Shown one piece after another: positions 32,801 through 44,770 of a stretch of 64,000 nucleotides of DNA; the first letter of the stretch is position 1; every line of letters starts with the position of its first letter. Source of the DNA: Sipunculus nudus (Eukaryota; Annelida; Sipuncula; Golfingiida; Sipunculidae); assembly GCA_026874595.1 (NCBI GenBank), contig CM049306.1:9447019-9511018 (forward strand), read 5' to 3'. The notes under the pieces are model-generated. The model searched no databases, was not told the DNA's origin, and saw only the letters and a program-made list of their open reading frames with translations. The translations under genes and the position numbers were made by a program.

Positions 32801-35385
32801 TGTTCCCTTTATAGTGTTTCATGTTTCAGGTAAAGTTTTGCGTGATTGTGACAGATTATGCTAAGCGTGGTATTACCTTTATAGTGTCTGGTTAGGGTTG
32901 GCGTGGTGTTATCTTTATAGTCACAGATAAGGGTTAGAGTGGTGTTACCCTTATAGTGTTAAGTAAGGTAAGTGTGGTGTTACTTTTATGGTTTCAGGTA
33001 AGATTTGGCGTGATGTTATCATTATAGTTTCAGGTTAGGATAAGCGTGGTGTTATGTTTATAGTGTCTGGTTAGAGTTGGCGTGGTGATATCTTTATAGT
33101 GTCTGGTTAGAGTTGGCGTGGTGATATCTTTATAGTGTCTGGTTAGAGTTGGTGTGATGATATCTTTATAGTGTCAGGTTAGGGTTGGCGTGGTGTTATC
33201 TTTATAGTGTCAGGTTAGAGTTGGTGTGATGATATCTTTATAGTGTCAGGTTAGGGTTGGCGTGGTGTTATCTTTAAAGTGTCAGGTTAGAGTTGGTGTG
33301 ATGATATCTTTATAGTGTCAGGTTAGAGTTGGCTTGGTGATATCTTTATAGTGTCAGGTCAGAGGTGGCGAGGTGATATCTTTATAGTCACAGATAAGGG
33401 TTAGAGTGGTGTTACCCTTATAGTGTTAAGTAAGGTAAGTGTGGTGTTACTTTTATGGTTTCAGGTAAGATTTGGCGTGATGTTATCATTATAGTTTCAG
33501 GTTAGGATAAGCGTGGTGTTATGTTTATAGTGTCTGGTTAGAGTTGGCGTGGTGATATCTTTATAGTGTCTGGTTAGAGTTGGCGTGGTGATATCTTTAT
33601 AGTGTCTGGTTAGAGTTGGTGTGATGATATCTTTATAGTGTCAGGTTAGGGTTGGCGTGGTGTTATCTTTATAGTGTCAGGTTAGAGTTGGTGTGATGAT
33701 ATCTTTATAGTGTCAGGTTAGGGTTGGCGTGGTGTTATCTTTAAAGTGTCAGGTTAGAGTTGGTGTGATGATATCTTTATAGTGTCAGGTTAGAGTTGGC
33801 TTGGTGATATCTTTATAGTGTCAGGTCAGAGGTGGCGAGGTGATATCTTTATAGTGTGAGGTTAGGGTTGGTGTGGTGTTATCTTTATAGTGTCAGGTCA
33901 GAGGTGGCGAGGTGATATCTTTATAGTGTGAGGTTAGAGTTGGCGTGGTGTTATCTTTATAGTGTCAGGTTAGGGTTGGCATGGTGTTACCTTTATAGTG
34001 TCAGACTTGGCTTGGCGTGGTGTAACCTTTATAGTGTCAGGTTAGGGATGGAGTGTTGTTCCTTTAAAATTTCAGGTTAGGATTGGAGTGGTATTAACTT
34101 TCTGTTTTCAGGTAAGGTTTTGCGTGATGTTGTCTTTATCGTTTCAGATCAGGCTTAGCGTGACGTTCCCTTTATTAGGTCTGGTTAGGGTTGGAGCAGT
34201 GTTTCCTTTATAGTTTCAGGTTAGGGTTGGCGTGGTGTTAGCTTTAAAGTGTTAGGTTAAGGTTAGAGTGGTGTTACCTTTATAGTGTCAGGTTAGGGTT
34301 AGAGTGTTATCTTTATAGTGTCAGGTTAGGGTTGGCGTGGTGTTATCTTTATGGTATCAGATTAGGGTTGTCGTGGTATTATCTTTATGTTGTCAAATTA
34401 GGCTTGGCGTGTATACTCTTTTTAGTGTCAGATTAGGGTTGGCGTGGTGTTTCCTTTATTTTTTCAGGTTAGGGTTGGCGAGGGGTTACCTTTATAGTTT
34501 CAGGTTAGGATTGGCGTTGTGATAATTTTATAATGTAAGGTTAGGGTTGGCGTAATGTAACCTTTATAGTGTCAGCTTAGGGTGAGAGTGATTTTTTTCT
34601 TTATAGTTTCAGATTAGGTTTGGCGTGGTGTTTCCTTAATAGTGTCAGGTTAGGGTTGGCTTGGTGTTATCTTTATAGTCACAGATAAGAGTTACAGTGG
34701 TGTTACCCTTATAGTGTTAGGTAAGGTAACAGTGGTGTTACCATTATAGTGTCAGGTAAGGGTCGGCGTTTTGTTACCTTTACAGTGTACAGGGTTGGCG
34801 AGGGGTTACCTTTATAGTTTCAGGTTAGGATTGGCGTTGTGATAACTTTATAATGTAAGGTTAGGGTTGGCGTAATGTAACCTTTATAGTGTCAGGTTAG
34901 GGTTACAGTGGTGTTACCTTTATGGTTTCAGGTAAGGTTTGGGTGATGTTATCTTTATAGTTTCAGGTTAGGATAAGCGTGGTGTTATCTTTATAGTGTC
35001 AGGTTAAGGTTGGCGTGGTATTATCTTTATAGTGTCAGGTTAGAGTTGGTGTGGTGATTCATTTATAGTGTCAGGTTAGGGTTAGAGTGGTGTTATCTTA
35101 ATAGTGTCAGATTAGCTTTGCGTGGGTTGGCGTGGCGTTCTCATTAAAGTATAAGGGTCGATTTGGCGTCTTGTTTTCTTTAAAGTAAATGGGTCGAGTT
35201 TGCTTGGTGTTTTCTAAATTATAAATTTAGGATTGGCGTGGTGTTTTCTTTCAAGTATAAGGCTCGGGTTGTCGGGGTGTTTTCTTTCAAGTATAAAGTA
35301 GGCCTTGGCGTAGTATATTTTTCATATGAAATAAGACTATAGGGAAGGTACTTTAGTATGTGTGTAGGGTTCGCTTGGTGTTTCA
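29849..35385. repeat. 36-bp telomere-like minisatellite, about 150 units
   Basis: The unit is GTTAGGGTTGGCGTGGTGTT followed by ACCTTTATAGTGTCAG (36 bp), repeated over 5.5 kb with frequent small indels. Each unit contains one TTAGGG embedded in GGTTAGGGTTGG. Large blocks have been copied within the array: GACAGATTATGCTAAGCG recurs 1,469 bp apart, CACAGATAAGGGTTAGAG at 31,455, 32,924 and 33,391, and CAGATCAGGCTTAGCG 1,720 bp apart. Both edges decay gradually. Because the unit is twelve codons long, short frames such as GLAWCYVYGVRL repeats stay open; they are not genes. Confidence 0.96.
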
Positions 35386-36512
35386 CTAAATAATATTTAT
35401 AAACTCTTGATCTCCCAATAATGGCAATGCATAAATAATGTTTCAGGCAACATTTAAGCATCCTTCAGGCAGATTACTGATTGATTGGAAAACATTTCAT
35501 TACAACCTCATGATTTAAACGAATCGGCAGACAAGATTAATACTCTTAATACGTGAACATATTTATATTATGCTGGAATGAAACCCAGTATAGGCAATAC
35601 GAACACTCATTGAATTAACACAGACATATATATATAGGGATGATTTGAACGCGTAGTGTCATGTATATCTTTGTATTGTAATATAAATTCACATTTATAT
35701 ACAGAAATAGGTATTGACTAGCTCCATGGCTTTATGCTGGCACAGTTTTCCATGGCCTGAATTTTTGTCCCGTGGCATTTTGATGGACGGGACTACAACG
35801 GAAACTCGGCGTATACGGAGCTTTCAATATGTTATAACTTCAGCTGTCAACCCAGTCGTTGACAGACAAGTCTAAATCACAATGCGACCGTTTTACAATG
35901 GGGCATGGATTTGTATATAATTGGATAATATATATTAATGTATCGAATTACCGGCTGAGCAGAATCATTAAGGCGAGGCGGTGTAACATGCAATATCCGG
36001 CCGGGCTTTCAAAATAACACCCTTTCACTGTTACAATGTGTATGGGCCTTTATTAATACTCGCGTTTGTTCCGCCCGACTCCCGCATGCAATAGCCATAT
36101 CGCCTGACGTGACATGTCCATCATAGCCGCTACTTGGCTTCACTTTGCCATGAATCGGGGCGCCTCCTTCACCACCAGTCCTTTAGCCTCCGCTCCATAA
36201 TATTTTTTTTTGTTGGCGCATCTTTTCTATTACTGCTGCAATCGACTTCTTCAGAACCTATTCTGTTCACGTCTGTATGCATGGGCGACAAGTGCTGGCT
36301 CTGTTCGATGTAATTAATGTTTATCAAATGTTTAAACAAAACGGTTATAGCACCGGCCGACACGACCCTCACCAGAAAGAGTTTTCTTTGCATTGTGACA
36401 CGAGTGCCCTAAAAGACAAACACTGCAACGCACGCTCCTATACTGGTCCTACTGAACAGTAACACGGGTGGTATATTTGATGAATATTCTGATTAATATA
36501 TTATAATAAAAT
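35386..36512. other. Unique non-coding DNA
   Basis: No gene recognised. 35,990-36,180 is GC-balanced and free of repeats. Confidence 0.5.
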
Positions 36513-36721
36513 TTTATTATATTATATTATATTATATTATATTATATTATATTATATAAAAGTAGTATAGTGCAGTATTTTTAACTATTCTTCTTTATTT
36601 TATATTATATGCCATTGCTATTACATACATAATATATTATATTATATCTTATTATATCTTATTATACCTTAGTATATTATATTATATTATATTATATTAC
36701 ATTATATTATATTATATTATA
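36513..36721. repeat. (ATATT)n pentanucleotide microsatellite, two blocks
   Basis: Runs of ATTAT at 36,513-36,558 and 36,630-36,721, with ATTATATCTT and ATTATACCTT variants at the start of the second block. Confidence 0.92.
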
Positions 36722-37658
36722 CAAAAAGATTACGGCTGTCTAATTGTATAGACAGAGATGTGCAACGTATAAAAGTATATGGCATATTCCAAACTGAAGT
36801 ACGATAATTACGAACTCGTAATGCATGGAACATATTTAAGTATTTTAAATAAAACATATATGATACCATGTATGGCTTTTTGTCACTATTTTATTTATTT
36901 TTGTTTAACCTAATAATTCTTTAAAAAAAGGCAGTTAGGTTTTAACAATAAGAAACTATATGTCTTTCCCAAAACCTTGATTAACAGATGCATTGTATTC
37001 ATAGCGCTGTATCTGATGTTTTAATAACTGATTACCGAGTGGTCAATATTTTTTCTCATGATATAGTCCGTTAACACACCTCACAAGTTAAAAAACCAAT
37101 GTTGCATGGCCCTGTGTGGAAGCACGCCGGTTTCATGGTTCTTTAATGGAGCCCCCGTGCTGTTTCTTCTGTGGCCTCCTATATAGACCTTCCTGGATTC
37201 ATGTGTAGGAATCATTAATGTAATATTCCGGTGGTTTCCCTGTTATTGCTAAAATGTTCGTGAGTGGTTGTCATATTGCTGTGTTTATACAGAGCTAGCC
37301 GTGTATTCATGACTAGTTTCGCTCGTTGACTGGTGTTTGCTCACCGCTTAGTCTGAGACCTGAGTAAATACAGAGGTATCGTGCCCTCTGCCAATACCAG
37401 CCTTAAGGCCGAGTGTCAGCAATGTGCGAGAAATCATATTGGTAACACTATTGTAAGATTTACTATTAAATAAAGAAAATTTCTGTTACAGATTTTTAAG
37501 TGAAAACAATGTTATGAATGAACTGTGCTACGTGCCATATATTGCATGTGTTTTCTTTCCAATAAAGATTTTAGTGATTCTTTAGCGGTCGTCTCTATCG
37601 CTCTGCAGTGTTATAGGTTTTATCTTTGTTATAATATCATTTTATTGAAATTAACATG

Positions 37659-37696
<38 letters not shown>

Positions 37697-38040
37697 TATA
37701 CATATATATACACACACGAGTATATATGTTCAATCATGACATCATTATGTCTCTGTGTGTGGCAATTTCCGCTACACGCTCACTGATATTTGTGTAACTG
37801 TCGAAATTAGAATCGTCTCTTTTAAATTTTATTGAGTTCCATTTTTACATTTCTGATTTTTCTGGTGTTCGTGCCTGGAACATCTGCTCCGTTCGGAATT
37901 TCTTTCGCTCCGCTCAGAAGGTCGCCAATAAACAGACTGTGCACTTCCCCCCAAGAGGCGCCTTACATTACGTTTGTGATAATAAACCCCTAATTAAAGT
38001 GTCTCCGTGGTTGTAACTCTCCTCCCCAAATAAATAACGT
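36722..38040. other. Non-coding DNA
   Basis: Contains (TA)n with CA interruptions at 37,662-37,717. No exon recognised. Confidence 0.5.
37662..37717. repeat. (TA)n/(CA)n microsatellite
   Basis: TA runs separated by single CA steps, ending in CACACAC. Confidence 0.93.
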
Positions 38041-41000
38041 CACGAAATTCCGCGTTCCCTCAGGGGCTCGCGTGCTTTTTCGTTGTGAAGGTCAAGTCAG
38101 GTCAAGGGAAAAGGTCAGCAACGTCACGTGAAATCAGCGAAGCGCGCCCCTCCTACGGATAATAAATCAATACTTCTGCGGCGTAGACGTTGTCTCAAGT
38201 CAAAATCAAACAATCACGCAGACGATCGAGACCCGGTCGGGGTCTGTTTGTACCCTCAGGGAAGGCTTCGATGACGTCACCATCCTGGACCCGTTTGGGA
38301 CTAACACTCATACACTTAGGATGTTGGAGCGATCAACAGTTTCAGTGCTCAGTCAAATGTACTTTTAGAAAACCGTCGCCCGGTTCGATTTGTTTCTCGC
38401 ACAATCAATTGTAGTTTCCTCCTTGGGGCAAAATGCTTTCATGCCATACAGTCTTATTTCATTGCTGTGGTTAAAAAGTTGGCGATCCTATTTCTGTTGG
38501 AAGTAAAGTAAATGGGTAAAAAGGAGAGAGGAAAAAGACATTTATGGGAGAGACGGGAACAGTTTATTAATAATGTATACAATAAGGGGAACCTGCATGA
38601 GGATACATGTATTAAAATACGCGTAATTAACGTATATATAAATGTGCACATTATTGTGTGTATAGGATTATTTGATTTGTAAGATATTTGAATCCATGGA
38701 TGTGTGAAATTAGCCAGCGATCCCATGACTATATACAACTGGGCGGAAATTAACACCTGTATTAAAACGCGGTTTCTTTCTGTGAGGGTAAATTTTTATC
38801 ATCGACTTCCTCCGCGACAAAAATGGATGCTGACTCACTGTCGGAACGTTTTTCAAAAATGCATCGGGACGATGTGATGGGAGGGTCTATATTGACTTTT
38901 TAAGTTATTACAAGGTTAAAAGGGTGCAAAACTGTCAAAGAGCATGCAAAATTGGATTTTCCTGCTCCGGTCTCAATATTGGTTCTAGCTGGGCCGGCAC
39001 TAGGGAATCAGCGGCTCGCTCCAGTCTGTTGTAACAGCAGCATCTTTCAGAAGTTCCGCGGTAGCGCTGACCAATTTTCCATTTGTCCAAGTAGTGGAAT
39101 AAATTGCATGGAAAACAACCTTGGATATTAAACGGCAGCACAGTCCGATTTCTATTGATTTTCATCCATGACATCATATTGCCGGGTAAATCTAGGCCTT
39201 CCACTCCATGGCTATGTGCCATTTATTGAAAATAATGAATTCAGAACAGACGCGAGTATCTGTAGCTACGCACTAAGAGGAGGCCATTTGGGAGCACACG
39301 GGCTTTATAACAAATCGATTTGGAGAGGAACACAAAATAATATTTGAGCCGGCCTCATTGGCAGCCCTTGTTTGTCAGTGCCAATCTAATCAACCGCCAT
39401 GCTGTTGTGTTTGTTCCATGAAGTGTCAGCTCCGGCCGCATCTTCCTGGATATTCTTTCCACTCGGTCTCTGTCACCCGGTCCCTATCACCTCGGCCTCG
39501 GTCAATTCAGAGGCAATGCACCGAGTCCTTCCCCGATTTTAAGCAGTAACTTAAGCAGTTTTAACACATGACATGCACAACGCTTAATGTTAAGTTAAAC
39601 TCGGCCCCACTTGAACCAACTCGGGTCACAAACAAATTCCCCTGACAATTACCGACCAGTGAAGAGACTGGCGGGTTATTGTACAGAGTCATCAGCTCAG
39701 CAGGTTTTACAGTTTCGCTTTTTTAACCAGGTGGCGGGTCCTTAGAATTAGGCAAAGATGGTAAACGGACTGGCAATACTGCGTAGTCATATGGAGGAGC
39801 AGGAAGGGCCAAAGGTTTTATTATTAAAGCCTCAACGCTTCACTGAAGCCCAGCCCGGGTCACGCGGTGCATAGTGTTTGTGTGTACACGGCCGTCAAGA
39901 CCACGAGCAAAATGCTAGCATAATGTCATTAATTGACAATATCGGTAGAAGGACTGAAGAGCTCTTGTCTTTTTTTCCCTTGATGATCGATAAAAAGAAT
40001 GGGCAATCTGGGCATAGGCAGCCGCTGGCCAAAGCCAGGCTCCTGAATAAAGCGAGTCAATTTAGATGAATTTGACCCGCCGTGCCGCAGCTTCTCGCTG
40101 CATTGGGCACTGACAAAAAGTAATTTCGGACCCCAAAATGGAAGCATTCGCAAAGCACAGTGCACGGTATGTGAGGTCGCTTCTCACGGGAGAGAGAGGG
40201 AAGATCATACGACACACCCGACGGGGCACTTAACAAACAGGGCACGATACACTATACCACGGGCAGGAAACATTCTTTTATAGGTTAAAAGTTAAAAGGA
40301 ACGCTCACTCTTTTTTGCACGGCTTCTTTTTTTTCCTGTTGTGTGCATTTTTAGCGAAACCTGAAAAAATACCATGTTTATTTTTATCTCCCCCTGATAA
40401 ACCACATCATGAAAGAACGCCATTTACGACTTCTTTAACGACACTGGTAGAGGGAACTGGAAGCTGTTCACGGCATTTAAGTATATATGAGAGACCAATA
40501 CAACTCTCAGTTACTAACTAGTATCGGTTACCCCTAATGATGAATAAATGAATGTTTGGTGTAAAGGGGTGAGGGATATCTATAAATATCGGTAGTGAAC
40601 GTGTTAAATGAGTGAGGGGGTGTCATCATAGACACTATTTTCTTAACGAAAAAACACCAGGCTTTTAATAATGTTGGCCCCGGGTACACACAACTTGGGG
40701 GCAGAGCGTTTACCTTGGCGCCAGCTCGGGTCCGTTGCTATAGACTAGCCCCGGTCCTGACAAGCATTGTAGGGCTTGGGCCGAAGAAGCGCCTGGCAGG
40801 CTTCGGGGAATCCAAGAAACAAGGCCCCTTTGTCTGCCGGCTAAATTAGCTTCTGTGCTGGATTGATAAATCGCTCGGAAAAGCTGACGCTTGATAATGA
40901 CTGCGCGCTGCCGAGTAAAATCCCGATAACCTTATATCCCTGCCTAGGCCACTTTAGATAGCATCTCAGTTTTCTTGACCTGGGCGCTCGGGGCGGCCTC

Positions 41001-43200
41001 TCCCTTCAGGTAACATGCTCACGTGTAAGTGGGATAGACAAATGCTTAAACTATCGAGACAACAATAGATGCGGGGCTATATATTTCACATTGATTTTTT
41101 ATCGCACTCTTTGGTTGGGTGAAAGGTCCTGACAATATCACAGGGAACGGTCTCTCACCACTCCGCACACATGCAGTTTTGTTTTCCAGGAAATAGAAGA
41201 GTAACGAGCAACGCTCGGGACCTTACGTCACGCAGAAGACTGGAAAGACAGCGTAATAGCACTGGGGGCACTCACTTTCACTCCCTCAGATCACTTTCTC
41301 ATAGGCCATATAGAGCTCTCCGGATGGGGCTGGCCGCACAATACGATCAAAGAACAGCTCTGAGCCTTGAAGTTACAACATCCGTACTGGCATTTCTGGC
41401 TGAGCAGTTCTTATTATACACGATGAACTGGCCCAGCGCTGGTACAGATAACGCATATGAAGGTGTTACTGGTGCGATAAGAACAGGGACTTCACTGTAT
41501 AGCCAATCATATTTCCCATTAGCAGATTCTTGGTCAAAGTAAAGACTCGTCCAAAGATCAAAGGGCGAGATCTCGGGAGGTGTCACAGTCTTCCTCTGTG
41601 ACGTCACTACCGTGCATGTTATAACATTAAAGAGCGGCGGAATGCCATATCTGCGGGAAAGTCAGTGCTGATATGGTAATTGATCGAGAGATTGGCTGTT
41701 TGTTTACTTATTCATGTTCACTCTCCCAGAGCCCAGACGAGCTCTGGTCACATCAAAGCTCCAAAAAGGACATAGGAGTGTTGTCCTGAGCAGGTCTGGC
41801 CATGTTATTGGGCCCTAGGGATAGTACTGACAACACTTTCCCCTCATCCCATCCATCATACAGGCATGGCTGCCCTGTTGCTATGGTAACCTCACCGGTA
41901 CACCAAACACAACCCACTCTACCCCGTTTTGCGCCCATTCGACAAAAAACAGAACGCTCTGTCCCATTGGTTCCGCAACCACTTGGGAACTATTGAGAAC
42001 AAACCCACATTTGTGAGAGGGCGTCTGTTTCCAGGTCCTTTAGGTCAATTAAAACCCTTTCTAAACATTATTACTTGTTCTTCAGGAAATCGGCGTGGGA
42101 CTAGGCGTAATGGTTAATGATTTCTGGATTATAAATGCAGTTATTCTCCTCATCACAATCCTTCGAGATGGCTTCACACCTGACTGCCAATTTTCAGGAA
42201 AGTTATTGTTGAACTAGTTTTACACTTAATTAGCTCTCCTTGTAATTGAATAGATCCAATATTTCAATTAACTAACTGTAAAAGACAAAAAGAAATGCGA
42301 TGGAAAATTTGAATGGTAATATTTGGCTCAGGTTTTTAAGATAACTTTTGTATCTTAAGTGTTAATCCAAAATAATCTGCCTTTGTACATAAAGCCAGCA
42401 TGAACCGAATGACAGATAGCTCTTATAATTGTTCTTTTATTCTGTCATTATTTTCTGATGAATTAATTCAGCTGAAAATTCTGCTTCAATTAATGAAATA
42501 TTAATTGGCACCATTTGGTAGACGGAATGAAAAATAACAAACTCCGCCATCTGGCGGGTAAGGGAAAAATACAGAAAAAAAAGATGGCACAACATGTCGG
42601 GGCCAAGGCTCCAAGGCCCATTTTGGCGGAGAAGATATTTATGGTGAGATACGATAAAAAAATCTATTGATCCCTGTCCCTTTAAGTTCTTTAAAGCCAT
42701 CTCGCCCAATAAGTGAGGCAAATAGCGGGGTATATATAAAACATATTAACAGGCGACTAAAACCACATTTATCCCGCTGGTATTCACGATCATATATTTT
42801 TCTATATGGGCTGCATGGTTGAAAATATAAGTCCCTGTCTTCAGATAAAATGTATATGAAGACGAGCACTCCCGTCTGTCAAAACAAGATACCCAGAATT
42901 TAGCCGGAGCTGCGATGGCGTACAAGGCCCCCCGGGGTTGTTGCTTGTTTGATATGTCCTGCTTCCGGTTTTATTTGCGACCACTTTATGGCAAGCAATG
43001 TCGTAAATCGACCAACTTCCATAATGGCTGGTCGTGTGCTGCATGGCAGTCCCGTTTATAGCCCGGTTATGGCAAGTTGATTTTAATCACAGGTTGGAAG
43101 AATGGTAGTTAATTAGAATGCTTGCCGGAGCCTATTAGAACTACATGATTCCATGCAGTATGGCTTAATAACGCAGACTGGATTCTAGTTCTATTTGAGA
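38041..43200. other. Long repeat-free, GC-balanced gene desert
   Basis: About 5 kb without microsatellites, tandem arrays or transposon ends, richer in G+C than its surroundings. Short frames exist on both strands (for example 41,171-41,542, 123 codons), but none has a signal peptide, domain or convincing splice structure. 42,440-42,640 contains clustered AATTAAT-type cores and CCGCCATCTGGCGG. It may contain conserved regulatory elements or small unrecognised exons; the sequence alone does not decide. Confidence 0.35.
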
Positions 43201-44049
43201 ACAGCAATAAATACAGATAAAGTACCCTAACTTCATGTGTGCCCAGGCCCAACAGAGAAAAAACACTGTGGCATACATGCGTGTCTGGTAGATAAATTAC
43301 TCAAAGACATTCCATTGCAGAACAATTGATGTACTCGGCTGGTAACGAGATTTGACCTTTAAATTGGATTCCGTTCAACAGGTGCTTCTTGTTTATTTAT
43401 GTATGTGCTCCATGTCCGCAAGCTTTTTTTATAATGAGTACAGGAAGTACAAAGCTACAACTGATTTTATGCAATGCCATACCTGTTGGACGCCCTAATT
43501 ATATTGTTTATCTTAAATATCCTTACATAAAAACGGCATCTCAGTGGTGAATATTTTACTTTTATTGTGCTTTACTGATTAAAATGTTAATAGAACATAT
43601 TGTGTGCTGTTTAATTATATATGAATTAACCTTTTTTTAAATAAATATATGAACTTTGTTGTACCATTATTTTACAAAATAAACTAGATGGTATGTATCG
43701 ATCAGACTCTATTATATTTATTCATTTACCTGTGTTTGTATTTTTAAACAGATTATATCAAAGTAATATTTAATCTTCTTTCTTATACCATAATCGACAC
43801 ATATTATAATTTAAGGATTTCTATCAAAATCAATTTTTCCACTTAAACATGCTAACCAACATATTTACAGCCCAACACAGATCCTCTTGTGAAAGCACCT
43901 TTTTTTTAGAACCGACGCTTATTGCTTATAGAATCTTTATGAAACAATCCTTAATTGCTAATGGCTATACATAATATGTATTCGCCGGCACGGATGAAAG
44001 GCCGTTTAGATCATCTGTATGTCCGCGTGACATGCGATTGGCGGTTTCC
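43201..44049. other. Non-coding, AT-rich DNA
   Basis: Nothing recognised. Confidence 0.5.
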
Positions 44050-44107
44050 CCAGCACGGTAACCCACGGGTCTCCACATCCAGCACGGAAACCCATGGGTC
44101 TCCACAT
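44050..44107. repeat. 29-bp tandem duplication
   Basis: Two adjacent copies of CCAGCACGGTAACCCACGGG plus TCTCCACAT, differing at two positions. Confidence 0.9.
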
Positions 44108-44499
44108 ACACCGTAACCACTGATCGCACAATCACTGGGTTCCCTCGGGCAGAACTATGGATCAATTTTCGGGACTCTACCTGGTTTTGCCTCTTCATTT
44201 ATTATAGCGCTGCACTTATTTGTTTACATTGATCTGTCGGCCCCTCTGGCTTGTACCTGAGCTCTTGAGCTGTTACTGAAGTGAACGGTTTCGTATTGGT
44301 AAATTGAACGCCGTGAGACCTTATTTACATCTGTTAATTCACAGATTAACAAAATGGCTGCGTGGGTAGAGATTGTCCGGGATATTGATCTATATGCAGC
44401 TCTTGTCGGCCTCTATTGGATACAGAACAAAAGAGGAACGGAAATACTCTAATATGCCACATACAAACAAGACCACACACACAAGAAAAAACGAATACA
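44108..44499. other. Non-coding DNA
   Basis: Nothing recognised. Confidence 0.5.
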
Positions 44500-44514
44500 A
44501 TATATATATATATA

Positions 44515-44550
<36 letters not shown>
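44500..44550. repeat. (TA)n microsatellite
   Basis: A TA run with an AAATAA interruption. Confidence 0.93.
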
Positions 44551-44553
<3 letters not shown>

Positions 44554-44600
44554 ACTGGACACACAAAAGCGTTCCTACTGGCCTTGCTATAGTGAAGCTT

Positions 44601-44673
44601 GCTTTATTAGCGAAGCGGTAGAACGTCTGACATGTGTATCATAGGTTACGGGTTCGAACCCACATTCGGGCCT
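44601..44673 (+). pseudogene. tRNA-like sequence (tRNA pseudogene or SINE head)
   Basis: Contains a good A box (TTAGCGAAGCGGTAGAACG, 44,607-44,625) and an exact B box core (GGGTTCGAACCC, 44,650-44,661) at tRNA spacing, with GTCTGACATG in the anticodon-arm position. The acceptor strands (GCTTTAT and ATTCGGG) do not pair and the T stem keeps only three pairs, so a functional tRNA is unlikely. It is flanked by TA/CA microsatellites on both sides, and no target duplication is obvious. It differs in sequence from the SINE at 9,856-10,259. Confidence 0.5.
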
Positions 44674-44692
44674 GGTTTCTATATTCACCCGT

Positions 44693-44723
44693 TACACACA
44701 CACACACATATATATATATATAT

Positions 44724-44767
<44 letters not shown>
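44693..44767. repeat. (CA)n(TA)n microsatellite
   Basis: CA repeats pass into TA repeats with one TTATAAAT interruption. Confidence 0.93.

Positions 44768-44770
<3 letters not shown>

Noticed and set aside
29849-35385. True interstitial telomere
   Set aside because: Only one TTAGGG per 36-bp unit; there are no uninterrupted hexamer runs.
41171-41542. 123-codon plus-strand frame
   Set aside because: Composition is ordinary, but no motif was recognised and another frame overlaps on the opposite strand. Not enough to call a gene.
42541-42566. YY1- or CTCF-like CCGCCATCTGGCGG
   Set aside because: It is a short inverted repeat that fits neither consensus well.
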